Positions 36,436 through 45,520 of a stretch of 64,000 nt of DNA are shown here, in pieces. The notes beneath the pieces are model-generated. The model saw nothing but the letters and a program-made list of their open reading frames with translations. It was not told the origin of the DNA and did not search any database. The stretch is taken from the NCBI GenBank assembly GCA_030442055.1, contig JAUJEB010000003.1, positions 310,001 to 374,000 of the forward strand, read 5' to 3'. A program made the translations under genes and the position numbers. This stretch comes from Agaribacillus aureus. GTDB taxonomy: Bacteria > Bacteroidota > Bacteroidia > Cytophagales > Cyclobacteriaceae. Each line of letters begins with the position of its first letter. Within the stretch, counting starts at the first letter, position 1.

Positions 36436-37644
36436 ATGACCTATAACCTACCAGACCATCTCCTGGCATTAAAACAACAAATCGGTGAATTCGTGGCACA
36501 GGAAATCATTCCGGGAGAACTGGAACTTTTGGAAATGCCTTTTAATGAAGCCGCGAAGGTTTTAGCCCAGAAAAGGGCCATCGCAAAATCCAAAGGACTA
36601 TTTGCACCGCATTTGCCAAAAACACACGGGGGTTTGGGCTTAAGTTTATTTGAATTTGCTTTTATCAGTGAAATACTCGCTACTACACCTTTCGGCCACT
36701 ATGTATTAAACTGCCAGGCTCCCGATATCGGCAACATGGAGTTAATGATGCGATATGCCTCGGAAGATATCAAGAACACATTCCTGAAACCATTAATGGC
36801 CGGCGAAATACGCAGCTGTTTTTCAATGACAGAACCCTCATTTGCCGGTTCCAACCCGATTCGCATGGGGACAACCGCAATCATTGAAGGCGATGAAATT
36901 GTTATCAATGGCCATAAGTGGTTTACAACTGCGGCCGACGGTGCGTCTTTTGCGATTGTTATGGCTATTACAGCCCCGGAGGCATCTGCCTACCAAAGAG
37001 CCAGTATGATATTGGTACCAGCCACCACTCCCGGTTTTAATTTAAAAAGGAATATTTCCATCATGGGAGAAGCCGGGGAAGGTTATCACAGTCATGCCGA
37101 GATTATCTATGAAAACTGTAAGGTGCCACTTGCGAATCTCATCGGCGAATTGGGGAGTGGGTTCAAGTTGGCCCAGGAAAGGCTGGGTCCCGGCAGGATA
37201 CATCATTGTATGCGATGGATTGGAATATGTGAAAGAGCCTTTGACATGATGTGTCATCGCGCAGCAACCAGAGCCCTGTCGGAAGACAAACGGTTAGGGC
37301 ATCAACAAACCATTCAAAATTGGATAGCGGAAAGCCGGGTTGAAATCGACGCCTCCAGGATGATGGTCTTAGCTGCGGCTGAAAAAATAGACCGTTTTGG
37401 TGCCAAGGAGGCTAAAAATGAGATTTCGGGAATCAAATTTTATGTAGCCGGTGTTTTAATGCGCGTACTGGACCGGGCCCTGCAAACCCACGGCGCCCTG
37501 GGCATGACCGATGATTTGTTACTGTCCTTCTGGTACCGTCATGAAAGAGGCGCCAGAATTTACGACGGCCCCGACGAGGTTCATAAAAGCGCCCTGGCCA
37601 GGTCGATATTGAAGGGTTACGGACTAGAAGTAAAACCAGGATAA
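36436..37644 (+). CDS. Acyl-CoA dehydrogenase, ACAD10/11-like
   Basis: The 402-residue flavoenzyme has the ACAD layout: N-terminal helices, the FAD/substrate segment CFSMTEPSFAGSNPIRMGTTA and GHKWFTT in the middle domain, and the C-terminal ALGMTDDLLLSFWYRHERGARIYDGPDEVH (split here: LSFWYRHERGA, IYDGPDEVHKSALA). The ending DGPDEVH is the form seen in ACAD10/ACAD11-type enzymes rather than the usual EGTxEI of short-chain dehydrogenases. It begins a tight three-gene run: the kinase gene starts 23 bp after its stop. In ACAD10/11 the dehydrogenase domain acts after phosphorylation of a 4-hydroxyacyl-CoA. It is cytoplasmic and hands electrons to ETF. Confidence 0.9.
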   Translation: MTYNLPDHLLALKQQIGEFVAQEIIPGELELLEMPFNEAAKVLAQKRAIAKSKGLFAPHLPKTHGGLGLSLFEFAFISEILATTPFGHYVLNCQAPDIGNMELMMRYASEDIKNTFLKPLMAGEIRSCFSMTEPSFAGSNPIRMGTTAIIEGDEIVINGHKWFTTAADGASFAIVMAITAPEASAYQRASMILVPATTPGFNLKRNISIMGEAGEGYHSHAEIIYENCKVPLANLIGELGSGFKLAQERLGPGRIHHCMRWIGICERAFDMMCHRAATRALSEDKRLGHQQTIQNWIAESRVEIDASRMMVLAAAEKIDRFGAKEAKNEISGIKFYVAGVLMRVLDRALQTHGALGMTDDLLLSFWYRHERGARIYDGPDEVHKSALARSILKGYGLEVKPG

Positions 37645-37667
37645 ATTAACCCATTTTACAAACCATT

Positions 37668-38732
37668 ATGATTGATGAAGCAAAAAATATCCGCCCGGGA
37701 GAGGAAGTTGACCGGGACAGGTTGCATGAATTTTTAAGTAAGGCGCCGGAAGACTTCGGTGAGATACTGGAAATCCTGCAATTCCCAGGTGGATTTTCTA
37801 ATCTAACCTATCTCATAAAAACTGATAAACAGGAATATGTGCTTAGGCGACCTCCGCGAGGGGCAAATATAAAATCAGCGCACGACATGGGCAGAGAGTT
37901 TAATGTCTTAAGTCTGCTTTATCAACATTATAAAAAGGTTCCCAAACCCCTGTTGTACCAGGCAGAGGATGATATTATTGGCGCGCCTTTTTATATAATG
38001 GAACGGGTAAAAGGGATCATCTTAAGGAACAGGCCACCAAATAACAACTCGCTGACCCCACAGCTGATGCAGCTTATTTCAGAGGCCAGCGTTGCCAACC
38101 TCGTTAAACTTCATCAGCTGGATATTTATGAAACCGGACTGGTGAATTTAGGTAAGCCCGAGGGATACGTGGAAAGGCAGGTGACCGGGTGGATAAAAAG
38201 ATATATCAATGCCGAAACCGATAATATAAAAGCTGCCAAAAATATAATGCATTGGCTGCCGGAAAATATTCCCGACACGCGTGAGGTATCGTTGATCCAC
38301 AATGACTATAAGTATGATAACCTGGTCTTAAATCCCGAAAAACCTGAAGAGATCATGGCTGTTCTGGATTGGGAGATGGCCACGGTAGGTGATCCACTCA
38401 TGGATCTCGGAACCACGTTGGCTTATTGGGCTGAGGCCAATGATGACGACCTGTTAAAACCTTTTAATCTAACCTGGATCCCGGGTAACCTGACCCGGGA
38501 TTCAGTGGTGGAAACGTATTTTCAACAACGAAATATGGCCGCGACAAACGTTTTGTTTTACTACGTTTTTGGTTGTTTTAAAGTGGCAGTTATTGTACAG
38601 CAGATCTACGCACGTTACAAAAAGGGATTCACGGATGATCCCAGATTCAAGCACTTAATTCACGTAGTAAAGGCACTGCTAACCAATGGGGAAAAGGCAA
38701 TACAACTCAACAGAATCAGTCATTTATATTAA
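37668..38732 (+). CDS. APH-family kinase, ACAD10/11-type (4-hydroxyacyl-CoA kinase candidate)
   Basis: The 354-residue protein has an aminoglycoside-phosphotransferase fold. It shows a nucleotide-binding N-lobe (QFPGGFSNLTYLIKT, VLRRPPRG), Brenner motif H211-N-D213-Y-K-Y-D-N218, and metal-binding D234 in VLDWEMATVGDPLMDLG. The glycine usual between H and D is replaced by N212. The RPPRG and DWEMATVGDP forms are those of the kinase domain fused to ACAD10/ACAD11 in animals and of LvaA in levulinate catabolism, which phosphorylate the 4-hydroxyl of 4-hydroxyacyl-CoAs. It lies between the dehydrogenase (23 bp gap) and the 3-hydroxyacyl-CoA dehydrogenase (6 bp gap), so one transcript and one pathway are likely. 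It is not an antibiotic-resistance gene. Confidence 0.88.
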   Translation: MIDEAKNIRPGEEVDRDRLHEFLSKAPEDFGEILEILQFPGGFSNLTYLIKTDKQEYVLRRPPRGANIKSAHDMGREFNVLSLLYQHYKKVPKPLLYQAEDDIIGAPFYIMERVKGIILRNRPPNNNSLTPQLMQLISEASVANLVKLHQLDIYETGLVNLGKPEGYVERQVTGWIKRYINAETDNIKAAKNIMHWLPENIPDTREVSLIHNDYKYDNLVLNPEKPEEIMAVLDWEMATVGDPLMDLGTTLAYWAEANDDDLLKPFNLTWIPGNLTRDSVVETYFQQRNMAATNVLFYYVFGCFKVAVIVQQIYARYKKGFTDDPRFKHLIHVVKALLTNGEKAIQLNRISHLY

Positions 38733-38738
38733 GCCGCC

Positions 38739-39632
38739 ATGGTCTTATCGCTAAAAGATATTCGCAATGTACTCGTATTAGGATGTGGCACGCTGGGCGC
38801 CCGGGTTGGATTGCGGTTCGCATTAAGTGGTTTTCAGGTAAAAATGTATGACATCGATAAGGACATTTTTCCTTCCGCCAAGACGTCGCAAACGCAGCTA
38901 TTGCAATACCTGGCTAAAAAGAAACTTTTTAATCCCCAAAAAACAGAAGAGGTCTTAAACAGCATTACCTGGACCACATCCCCACAACTGGCTGCGCAGG
39001 AGGTACACTTAATCAATGAATCGGTTACAGAAGATGTGGAGGTAAAACTAAAGGTTTGGGAACAATTTGGGGTTTTGAGTCCTGCATATACTATTTTCAC
39101 CACCAATACCTCTTTTTTGCTGCCTTCAATGTTTGCGGAAGCTTCCGGCAGGCCCGGTAGATTCTGCGCCTTCCATTTCCACGATATCTTTCATGCTAAT
39201 GTTGTTGATATTATGCCTCATGCCGGCACGGAGAAATGGGTAACCGAATTATTGGTAGCATTGAGCACGGTTTTAGAGCAGGTACCTGTCTACGTTGAAA
39301 AAGAATCGCCGGGATATATTTTCAACAGCATGCTGATCGGCGTGTTAAACAGCGCCTGTACGCTATTGGCCGATGGGATAGGTTCCGTGGAGACTATTGA
39401 CAAAAGTTGGATGGGTAATCTCAAAACCGGCATAGGACCATTTGGCATGATGGATGCTATTGGCCTGGATACCGCCTGGCATGTTGCCAAAAGGCACGAA
39501 GGGCGTGTCAACAAAAAATTCATTTCCCTTTTGAGGCAAATGATCGATGACGGAAAATTAGGCGTAAAATCTGGTCAAGGGTTTTACAGCTATCCCAATC
39601 CCAGGTTCAAAGATCCCAATTTTCTTAGCTAG
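38739..39632 (+). CDS. 3-hydroxyacyl-CoA dehydrogenase family protein
   Basis: The 297-residue protein opens with an NAD-binding Rossmann motif VLVLGCGTLGARVGLRFA. The family motifs NESVTEDVEVK, TTNTS, FHFHDIF (region of the catalytic histidine) and SPGYIFNSML follow. The C-terminal domain has IDKSWMGNLKTGIGPFGMMDAIGLD. It would oxidise a 3-hydroxyacyl-CoA with NAD. Starting 6 bp after the kinase stop, it is almost certainly cotranscribed with the kinase and ACAD genes. In a 4-hydroxyacid route, the 3-hydroxyacyl-CoA formed after isomerisation would be its substrate (inference). Confidence 0.9.
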   Translation: MVLSLKDIRNVLVLGCGTLGARVGLRFALSGFQVKMYDIDKDIFPSAKTSQTQLLQYLAKKKLFNPQKTEEVLNSITWTTSPQLAAQEVHLINESVTEDVEVKLKVWEQFGVLSPAYTIFTTNTSFLLPSMFAEASGRPGRFCAFHFHDIFHANVVDIMPHAGTEKWVTELLVALSTVLEQVPVYVEKESPGYIFNSMLIGVLNSACTLLADGIGSVETIDKSWMGNLKTGIGPFGMMDAIGLDTAWHVAKRHEGRVNKKFISLLRQMIDDGKLGVKSGQGFYSYPNPRFKDPNFLS

Positions 39633-39696
39633 GGTTATTTCAGGGCCAGACCTTATGGTCATACGGGTGTTGATGGATGCTATTGATCCAATACCG

Positions 39697-42447
39697 TCAA
39701 AAACGGAAATTGAAGAAAAAGTTGGGTGTAAATCCTAGCAATAATACGTCTGAGGCTAGATAGACGGGTTCATCGTCGGCTGTGGTAGCAGTATCGTTGG
39801 TAATTTCGTCTATATCCAAAGTTGAAAAGCGCTTGTATTTTACATTCTTCCTGCCGTAAACATTATATACTGACAAGCCGAATTGCGCTTTGCCCTTTCC
39901 AAGATTAAAATTGTAGGCAGCGGCCAAATCAAGTCGGTGATAAGCGGGCAATCTTTCTGTGTTAATATTATCTACTGCCACGTAGTAGGTATTTAAGCTG
40001 TCAAGCGTGACGAGTGGAGATCCTTTTCCGGGGTCTGAAAAAGGCTTTCCGGAACCATATACCCAGGTTGAAGATAAATCCCATCGGCCGGCAGACATCA
40101 TATTGACCAATTTTAGCTCATGTCTTTGATCCTGACTGGCGGCAAAGGGTCTTCCTCCGTTTAAATCCGGAAAAGAGTTTTCCACTTTGCTAAGAGAATA
40201 ACTCAGCCAACCGGTATGCTTGCCGGTTTTTTTCTGTATCAAAAAATCAACTCCGGTAGCCACGCTGTTCCCTGCCAAAAAAACATTGACCAACTCATCT
40301 TCACCACTGTCGCTGACTTTTAAATCGGGAAAGAAATCCGTAATCCCCTCGGTATCTTTACGGTAAGCCTCAACATCGATCAACCAGTTATCAGACTCAT
40401 ATGATATTCCCGCCACCAGGTGCTCCGAAACAACATGCGGGATATTATTGCCATCTGCCAACAACCAAAATGAAGAGTTTACATCGTAGAGGTTTTCCTC
40501 AAATAAAATCCTGTTGATAAACTGGTTGTGTTTCCCCCAGGCCGCTTTAAGCTTTATCTTCGGGGATACCTGGTAATGAAGTGATGCCCTGGGCTCAATA
40601 AAATCTTCACCGATTACGTCGTAATGATTGTTTCTGACACCGAAGGTGATACCCAGGTTATCAAAAGGGTAAAAGGTGTTTTGCACATAAAAAGTTAACT
40701 GTTCTCCCCTATCGGAAAAACTATCGGCAGATTCTCCGTTGATGGAGAACTGAAAATCAATTTCATTTTTTGTATAAAGCGATCCAAACGCTAACTCGGA
40801 CTTTTTACCAATTTTCAGCTGGTTATCCCATCTGATACTAACATCTGACAGACTGTTCCTGATCCGCTGCGTACGATCGCGCAATAAGGTATCAATTTCA
40901 AGTACCGGTATTGAGAAAAGTAACTTTTCAAAATTGTCCTGCTCAAGCCGGTATTCGGAATAAGCCAGGTTGATGTTGCTATAGAACTTTTGGCTCCATT
41001 GCCTTCCCCAGCGAAGACTGGTACCATCGTTACCCCAGTTAGAGTAATCATCTACCTGCCAGTCAACGTTGGCCCTAAACCCAATATTGCTGGCTTCATC
41101 TATGGTACGATATGAAAAATCCTGGTTAGCGTCGATATCCAGATTATCTCTGCCACTGTAATAAGACCACGATAATACATCCCTGGAGGATGGTCTGTAT
41201 GTTAGTTTGCCATTCAGATCATAAAAGTTAAATACCGGTTCGATATCCTCAAATTCCGCTTCACGCAAGTTGCTGATGATATCCCTGTTCTCCAGGATTA
41301 CCTTGTCAAAGATCTCGCGGTAAAGCCCGGTCTGCAATATATCTGTGTGTGACCTTCTTCCCGCCATAAACAAAGATAGCTTCTTACCTATTGGCAACTC
41401 CAACACCGCATTGGCACTAATTAAGTTTACACCAAAACCGTAAGAAGCGCGATTCATATTTCCAGTTTTGCCGGTAATATCGATGACACTTGACGCCCTA
41501 CCCCCGTATTTGGATTCAAATGCGCCTTTGTAAATCTGGATATTTTTAATGGCGTTGGAATTAAACGCACTAAAAATTCCAAAAAAATGATCGATATGAT
41601 ATACGGAAAAGCCGTCGAATAATATTAGATTCTGATCCGGTGTACTACCTCTGATCACAAGACCGGCGGAAGTTTCATCAGTCCCGCTGATCCCGGGAAG
41701 ATATTGTAATGTTCTGAAAATATCGACCTCACCAAGGCTGGGTAAGCTCAGAAGCCTGGACGGGTTCATCGATATCTGACCGATATTATCCCCGTTATAG
41801 ATCATATCGGACTTTTTCTCTTCCACTACCAATTCCTCCAGTATTTCTGTTTTGCTCGTCAAATTTATTACCAGGCGATCCCTGATATCATAATCACGGA
41901 GTGACACCAGCTTGGTGACATAGCCCAAATAGGTAATTTCTAAAGTGGAAGATCCGCTTGGTAATCCCAGCAGTGAAAAGAAGCCATCCACATTTGATGT
42001 AGTTCCTGCATCTGCGCCGTGTACCCGTATATTGGCAAAAGGTAACGTTTCTCCGGTCTGAGAATCTTTGATGACACCTTTTATATTTAGTGGTTTACTA
42101 CTCCTGATCTCCGCGCTGATGGGAAATGTCTTTCTTCGGGCCGGCGGCAAGATGATAACGCCTTGTTCCGCCACCCGAAACCTTAAGTGCGTTCCCTCAA
42201 GGAGTAATCCGACTGCCTCTGCTACCGGGAGTTGATAAATATTTTGGGTGACTTTATGGTCTGTTAAAAGCTTGTGGTCATAGGCAAACTTGATGTCGTA
42301 CTTTTTTTTCAGCTTCTTTAAAACTTTTACAAGAGGAACTTTATAAAAAGTTTCACTGATCAATACCACATCATCACTTTGACCAAAACCGGAGAGGTCA
42401 ATCAACAAAAGTGTGATTAATAGCGGTATGATGGAAAGCTTAGACAT
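39697..42447 (-). CDS. TonB-dependent receptor with STN signalling domain
   Basis: The 916-residue protein has a signal peptide ending GFGQ. An STN domain (about 30-100, with VPLVKVLKKLKKKYDIKFAYD) contacts the anti-sigma factor. A carboxypeptidase-like domain (about 122-200, IKGVIKDSQTGETLPFANI), a plug (about 215-330, with LVIRGSTPDQNLILFDGFSVY) and a barrel ending NFFFNFRF follow. It is both a transporter and a surface sensor. It is the last gene of a sigma, FecR, receptor row and starts 10 bp after the FecR stop. The ligand is unknown; plugs of this form are found in FecA-like and glycan receptors alike. Confidence 0.94.
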   Translation of the reverse strand: MSKLSIIPLLITLLLIDLSGFGQSDDVVLISETFYKVPLVKVLKKLKKKYDIKFAYDHKLLTDHKVTQNIYQLPVAEAVGLLLEGTHLRFRVAEQGVIILPPARRKTFPISAEIRSSKPLNIKGVIKDSQTGETLPFANIRVHGADAGTTSNVDGFFSLLGLPSGSSTLEITYLGYVTKLVSLRDYDIRDRLVINLTSKTEILEELVVEEKKSDMIYNGDNIGQISMNPSRLLSLPSLGEVDIFRTLQYLPGISGTDETSAGLVIRGSTPDQNLILFDGFSVYHIDHFFGIFSAFNSNAIKNIQIYKGAFESKYGGRASSVIDITGKTGNMNRASYGFGVNLISANAVLELPIGKKLSLFMAGRRSHTDILQTGLYREIFDKVILENRDIISNLREAEFEDIEPVFNFYDLNGKLTYRPSSRDVLSWSYYSGRDNLDIDANQDFSYRTIDEASNIGFRANVDWQVDDYSNWGNDGTSLRWGRQWSQKFYSNINLAYSEYRLEQDNFEKLLFSIPVLEIDTLLRDRTQRIRNSLSDVSIRWDNQLKIGKKSELAFGSLYTKNEIDFQFSINGESADSFSDRGEQLTFYVQNTFYPFDNLGITFGVRNNHYDVIGEDFIEPRASLHYQVSPKIKLKAAWGKHNQFINRILFEENLYDVNSSFWLLADGNNIPHVVSEHLVAGISYESDNWLIDVEAYRKDTEGITDFFPDLKVSDSGEDELVNVFLAGNSVATGVDFLIQKKTGKHTGWLSYSLSKVENSFPDLNGGRPFAASQDQRHELKLVNMMSAGRWDLSSTWVYGSGKPFSDPGKGSPLVTLDSLNTYYVAVDNINTERLPAYHRLDLAAAYNFNLGKGKAQFGLSVYNVYGRKNVKYKRFSTLDIDEITNDTATTADDEPVYLASDVLLLGFTPNFFFNFRF

Positions 42448-42457
42448 CCATAATCAA

Positions 42458-43408
42458 TTAATAAATGATTATTGTATTATCTTGAATTTCATATTGCAAA
42501 TCCATTGGCAAGCAAATTAGCTCCAATGCCTTTTCCATCTCAACTTTATTGAAGTATCCCGAGTAAATACGTCCGCTGATATCTGTCGTAATTTTAAGTG
42601 TTACATCAAACTGTCTGTCAAACTCTTCAAAAACATCAATCAGGGGTTGTTTATCAAAATAGTATTCGCCGGATTTCCAGCCGGCTATATTTGTCGGCTT
42701 AAAGGTAAAGGGTTCTGATAGTTTTTGGTTCATTATCTTGGTAGCAAAGCCATTTGATAAGACTTTCTCTGATTTATCATTGAAAAGTGACACCGAAACC
42801 TCACCAGTAAAACATGAAACCTCGTAGCCTTCCTTTCTCGCTTTCACGTTGAAACTGGTACCCAAAACAGTCACTTTTCCAATTTCACTATTCACCACAA
42901 ATTTCGTACCCTTTTTTACTTCAAAAAAAGCCTCCCCTTCAAGGGAGACGGATCGATTGTCTATCCAGTTGCCTGACTTAAAGGAAAGTTTGGAATCTGC
43001 ATTCAGTGTAATCAGGGAATTGTCTGGCATCGTGATGGTCTTAATTTCACTTTTTGCTGTTTTATATGTAGTCGGATTGTTTGTAAAGAATGTTGCATAG
43101 GCAATGAAGATAATGGCCAGAGAGGCAGCTATGGAAAGGTATTTAAAGATTGGTTTTTTATAGAATGGGACAACGACCGCCCCGGGCTCAGCCTTAGACG
43201 GGTTTGATTCAATTTTATCTACAAGCTTGCTCCAGGCATCTTCTTTACCCTGAGAGGCTGGTATTTTTAACCCCTGGCTTCCATCGATCAACTTTTTAAA
43301 GGTGGCAAATTCCTTGTCATCCTTAAAAACCTTTGGCCCTTCTGAGGAAATCTCTTCGTCGCTTAGATTTCCTTCAAGCCATTTTCTAAAAAACGTATCA
43401 CCCGACAT
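42458..43408 (-). CDS. FecR-family anti-sigma factor
   Basis: The 316-residue protein has a cytoplasmic anti-sigma part (residues 1-80, starting with FFRKWLEGNLSDEE), one membrane helix (about 88-106, YLSIAASLAIIFIAYA), a periplasmic FecR domain (about 120-215, with ITMPDNSLITLNADSKLSF and GEAFFEVKKG) and a C-terminal DUF4974 domain (about 245-316, with FDKQPLIDVFEEFDRQFDV). It holds the ECF sigma factor until the STN domain of the receptor signals. It sits between the sigma gene (57 bp gap) and the receptor gene (10 bp gap). Confidence 0.96.
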   Translation of the reverse strand: MSGDTFFRKWLEGNLSDEEISSEGPKVFKDDKEFATFKKLIDGSQGLKIPASQGKEDAWSKLVDKIESNPSKAEPGAVVVPFYKKPIFKYLSIAASLAIIFIAYATFFTNNPTTYKTAKSEIKTITMPDNSLITLNADSKLSFKSGNWIDNRSVSLEGEAFFEVKKGTKFVVNSEIGKVTVLGTSFNVKARKEGYEVSCFTGEVSVSLFNDKSEKVLSNGFATKIMNQKLSEPFTFKPTNIAGWKSGEYYFDKQPLIDVFEEFDRQFDVTLKITTDISGRIYSGYFNKVEMEKALELICLPMDLQYEIQDNTIIIY

Positions 43409-43465
43409 AATAGCTATGTTAAGTCATTAAAATTATATAACAATATACCCCTGAAAAAATTCATC

Positions 43466-43957
43466 TCAAATAGGATGCTTTAATTTTTCCCTAAGAAATG
43501 ACAACGCATTGCTCATTCGCTTTTCAATAGCCTTCACGCTCAACTCCAGTCGCTCTGCTATTTCGTTATAAGTAAGTTTGTCAATTCTATTCATCAAAAA
43601 CACGACTCTATAGTTTTCAGGCATTTCTGCCAGCAGGCGCTCCAGGTTTTCTTTGAATTCTTTCATTTCAAGTTCATAATGAGGAGAATCCACCTTTTCA
43701 TTGTGATGCTCATTTCTGGCAAAATTGAAGACTATGCTTCTGTGTTTCAAATGATTGATAGCCATGTTGTTAGCTATAGTAAACAAGAAGCTTTTGACTG
43801 TTTTTAATTCAATCGATGCCCTTTTATCCCATAGTTTCAGAAAGACCTCCTGAACGATGTCTTCGGCTATTTCAATATCTCCGATCTTATAATATAGAAA
43901 GCTCTTAATACCTTCATAATGCTGATCAAATAATGATTTAAAATCGTCAATATTCAT
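43466..43957 (-). CDS. ECF-type RNA polymerase sigma factor
   Basis: The 163-residue protein contains region 2 (YYKIGDIEIAEDIVQEVFLK and LWDKRASIE, then SFLFTIANNMAINHLKH) and region 4 (LPENYRVVF-like AEMPENYRVVFLMNR, LTYNEIAERLELSVKAIE, KRMSNALSFL). This is the ECF group paired with FecR in Bacteroidota. It directs transcription of the downstream receptor and possibly other genes when released. A TTG at 43969 would add four residues; ATG 43957 is preferred because MNIDDFKSLFDQHY is the usual start. Confidence 0.95.
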   Translation of the reverse strand: MNIDDFKSLFDQHYEGIKSFLYYKIGDIEIAEDIVQEVFLKLWDKRASIELKTVKSFLFTIANNMAINHLKHRSIVFNFARNEHHNEKVDSPHYELEMKEFKENLERLLAEMPENYRVVFLMNRIDKLTYNEIAERLELSVKAIEKRMSNALSFLREKLKHPI

Positions 43958-44275
43958 AAAACCCAACAATACCTACTTTTAACAAAAATAATTTGATTCC
44001 AATAATATGCAGGCCAAAAGCCCGCTGGCTTTAAATGATGTAATAAAAGGACTTAGATCGTTTAAAAATAAACAATGTATTCTAAATAATTGGCAAATTG
44101 GGTGATATTCATTTCGCTAATTTGCTTAACCCATCCAACGAGCCTTCAATTTTCCTGTCGATATATTAAAATTAACACAGTATTCATCAAATAATTCCCA
44201 ACATTTTTAGGACTATTAATTTCTATTTTTAAATATTGCAGAAAATTAAATTTAAAACCGGAAACAGGTAAATTG
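43958..44275. other. Divergent intergenic region, 318 bp
   Basis: AT-rich region between the sigma-factor gene and the nucleotidyltransferase gene. It must contain both promoters. No complete promoter pair, hairpin or repeat stands out. Confidence 0.4.
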
Positions 44276-45184
44276 ATGAAACCAACACTATTAGTATTAG
44301 CAGCAGGAATGGGTAGCCGCTACGGAGGACTTAAGCAAATTGATCAACTCGGACCTTCAGGTGAAACCATTATTGAATACTCAGTCTATGATGCCATTAA
44401 AGCGGGCTTCGGGAAGGTGGTATTTGTAATAAGAAGAAGTATTGAAAAAGAATTTAAAGAGGCCCTGGGAGATAAATTTTCGCACCTGATCGAGGTCGAT
44501 TACGCTATCCAGGAAATCGATGTTCACATCGAAGGGATAGACAACATGCCTAAAAGAGAAAAGCCCTGGGGCACCGGCCATGCTGTTTTGGTAGCTGCTG
44601 ATAAAATAGATACACCTTTTGCCGTCATCAATGCCGACGACTTTTACGGACGCGGCGCATTCCAGGAGCTGGCTACATTTGCAGAACAGCTGAACGGAAG
44701 CGACGACTACGCCTATGCCATGGTAGGTTATATCTTAAAAAATACATTGTCTGATCATGGGTCGGTATCGCGGGGTGTTTGCGAAACCAACACGGAAAAT
44801 CACCTGGTGACTGTCACTGAAAGGACCAAAATCCAGGCGGATAGTGGAAAAATACATTATATAGATAATGAAGGGCAAAAACATGAATTGGCAGAAAATA
44901 CTGTGGTCTCCATGAACTTCTGGGGATTTACACCCTCCATATTTGAGGAGCTAAGAAAGCAATTCATCCGGTTTGTCGCCGAAAATACAGACAATCCTAA
45001 AGCAGAGTTTTTTATTCCGTTGGTTGTTAATCACATGATTGTAAACGATATGGCCTCCATCGAAGTATTAACCTGCGAGGATAAGTGGTTTGGTATCACC
45101 TACAAAGAAGATAAGGAAATTGTAAAAGAAGCCTTTAACAGATTTGTTGAAAGCGGTACATATCCAAGTCCTTTGTGGGGTTAG
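44276..45184 (+). CDS. Sugar-phosphate nucleotidyltransferase-like protein
   Basis: The 302-residue protein begins LLVLAAGMGSRYGGLKQID, the nucleotide-binding motif of the glucose-1-phosphate thymidylyl/uridylyltransferase class, with VINADDFYG (metal-binding acidic pair) near residue 120. The region EKPWGTGHAVL and the C-terminal MNFWGFTPSIFEEL match a Bacteroidota group of NDP-sugar transferases. The exact sugar is not predictable. A TTG in the preceding codon (44273) is not needed; ATG 44276 gives the family start. It is monocistronic, followed by 1.2 kb without genes. Confidence 0.88.
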   Translation: MKPTLLVLAAGMGSRYGGLKQIDQLGPSGETIIEYSVYDAIKAGFGKVVFVIRRSIEKEFKEALGDKFSHLIEVDYAIQEIDVHIEGIDNMPKREKPWGTGHAVLVAADKIDTPFAVINADDFYGRGAFQELATFAEQLNGSDDYAYAMVGYILKNTLSDHGSVSRGVCETNTENHLVTVTERTKIQADSGKIHYIDNEGQKHELAENTVVSMNFWGFTPSIFEELRKQFIRFVAENTDNPKAEFFIPLVVNHMIVNDMASIEVLTCEDKWFGITYKEDKEIVKEAFNRFVESGTYPSPLWG

Positions 45185-45369
45185 GTCTTGACCTTTGTAT
45201 TCAGTCTTTGAAAATACTTAATTCCTACAAGGGATTACCATCAACGCGCGGAGGTGCATAAGCATAGCTGTCAGTGGTGGAAATCATTTAACGCTAAAAT
45301 AGGCCAAGGCCTTCAAAAGTAGCGTTTATGTCCTATGGCTATTTTCTAATTTTCAAATGTAGAGACAAT

Positions 45370-45514
45370 AAAAAAGCACGCGCTTGGGAACGCGTGCCTA
45401 TTGGATTTTAAACCAAAATTACAACCAAAACATCCAATTTCCTTTTAGAAAGTTTTCTTAGTTCGTTACTAAGTCAACGTTTTTATATCTTGGAATATTT
45501 TATTCTACACTTCG
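45370..45514 (-). ncRNA. Candidate structured small RNA with a four-codon minigene
   Basis: Reading the minus strand, three hairpins follow one another. The first is CTTAGT/ACTAAG (45473-45457). The second is ATTGGAT/ATCCAAT (45438-45432 with 45406-45400), extended by TTTT/AAAA after one bulged G. The third is GCACGCG/CGCGTGC (45397-45376), directly followed by six U (45375-45370), a textbook terminator. Between the first and second lies AAAAGGA (45446-45440), then exactly 6 nt, then ATG at 45433 opening the ORF M-F-W-L-stop (ends 45419). The ATG sits inside the second stem. A near-consensus -7 element, CATATTTG, lies at 45528-45521. The transcript would be about 145 nt. No Rfam family is recognised from memory. 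The alternative is a terminator of the nucleotidyltransferase gene on the plus strand, but the U-tract is on the other strand. Confidence 0.5.
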
Positions 45515-45520
45515 TAAATA

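Noticed and set aside
37668-38732. Kinase as an aminoglycoside-resistance enzyme
   Set aside because: The motifs and operon partners match the ACAD10/11 and LvaA type, not drug-modifying kinases.
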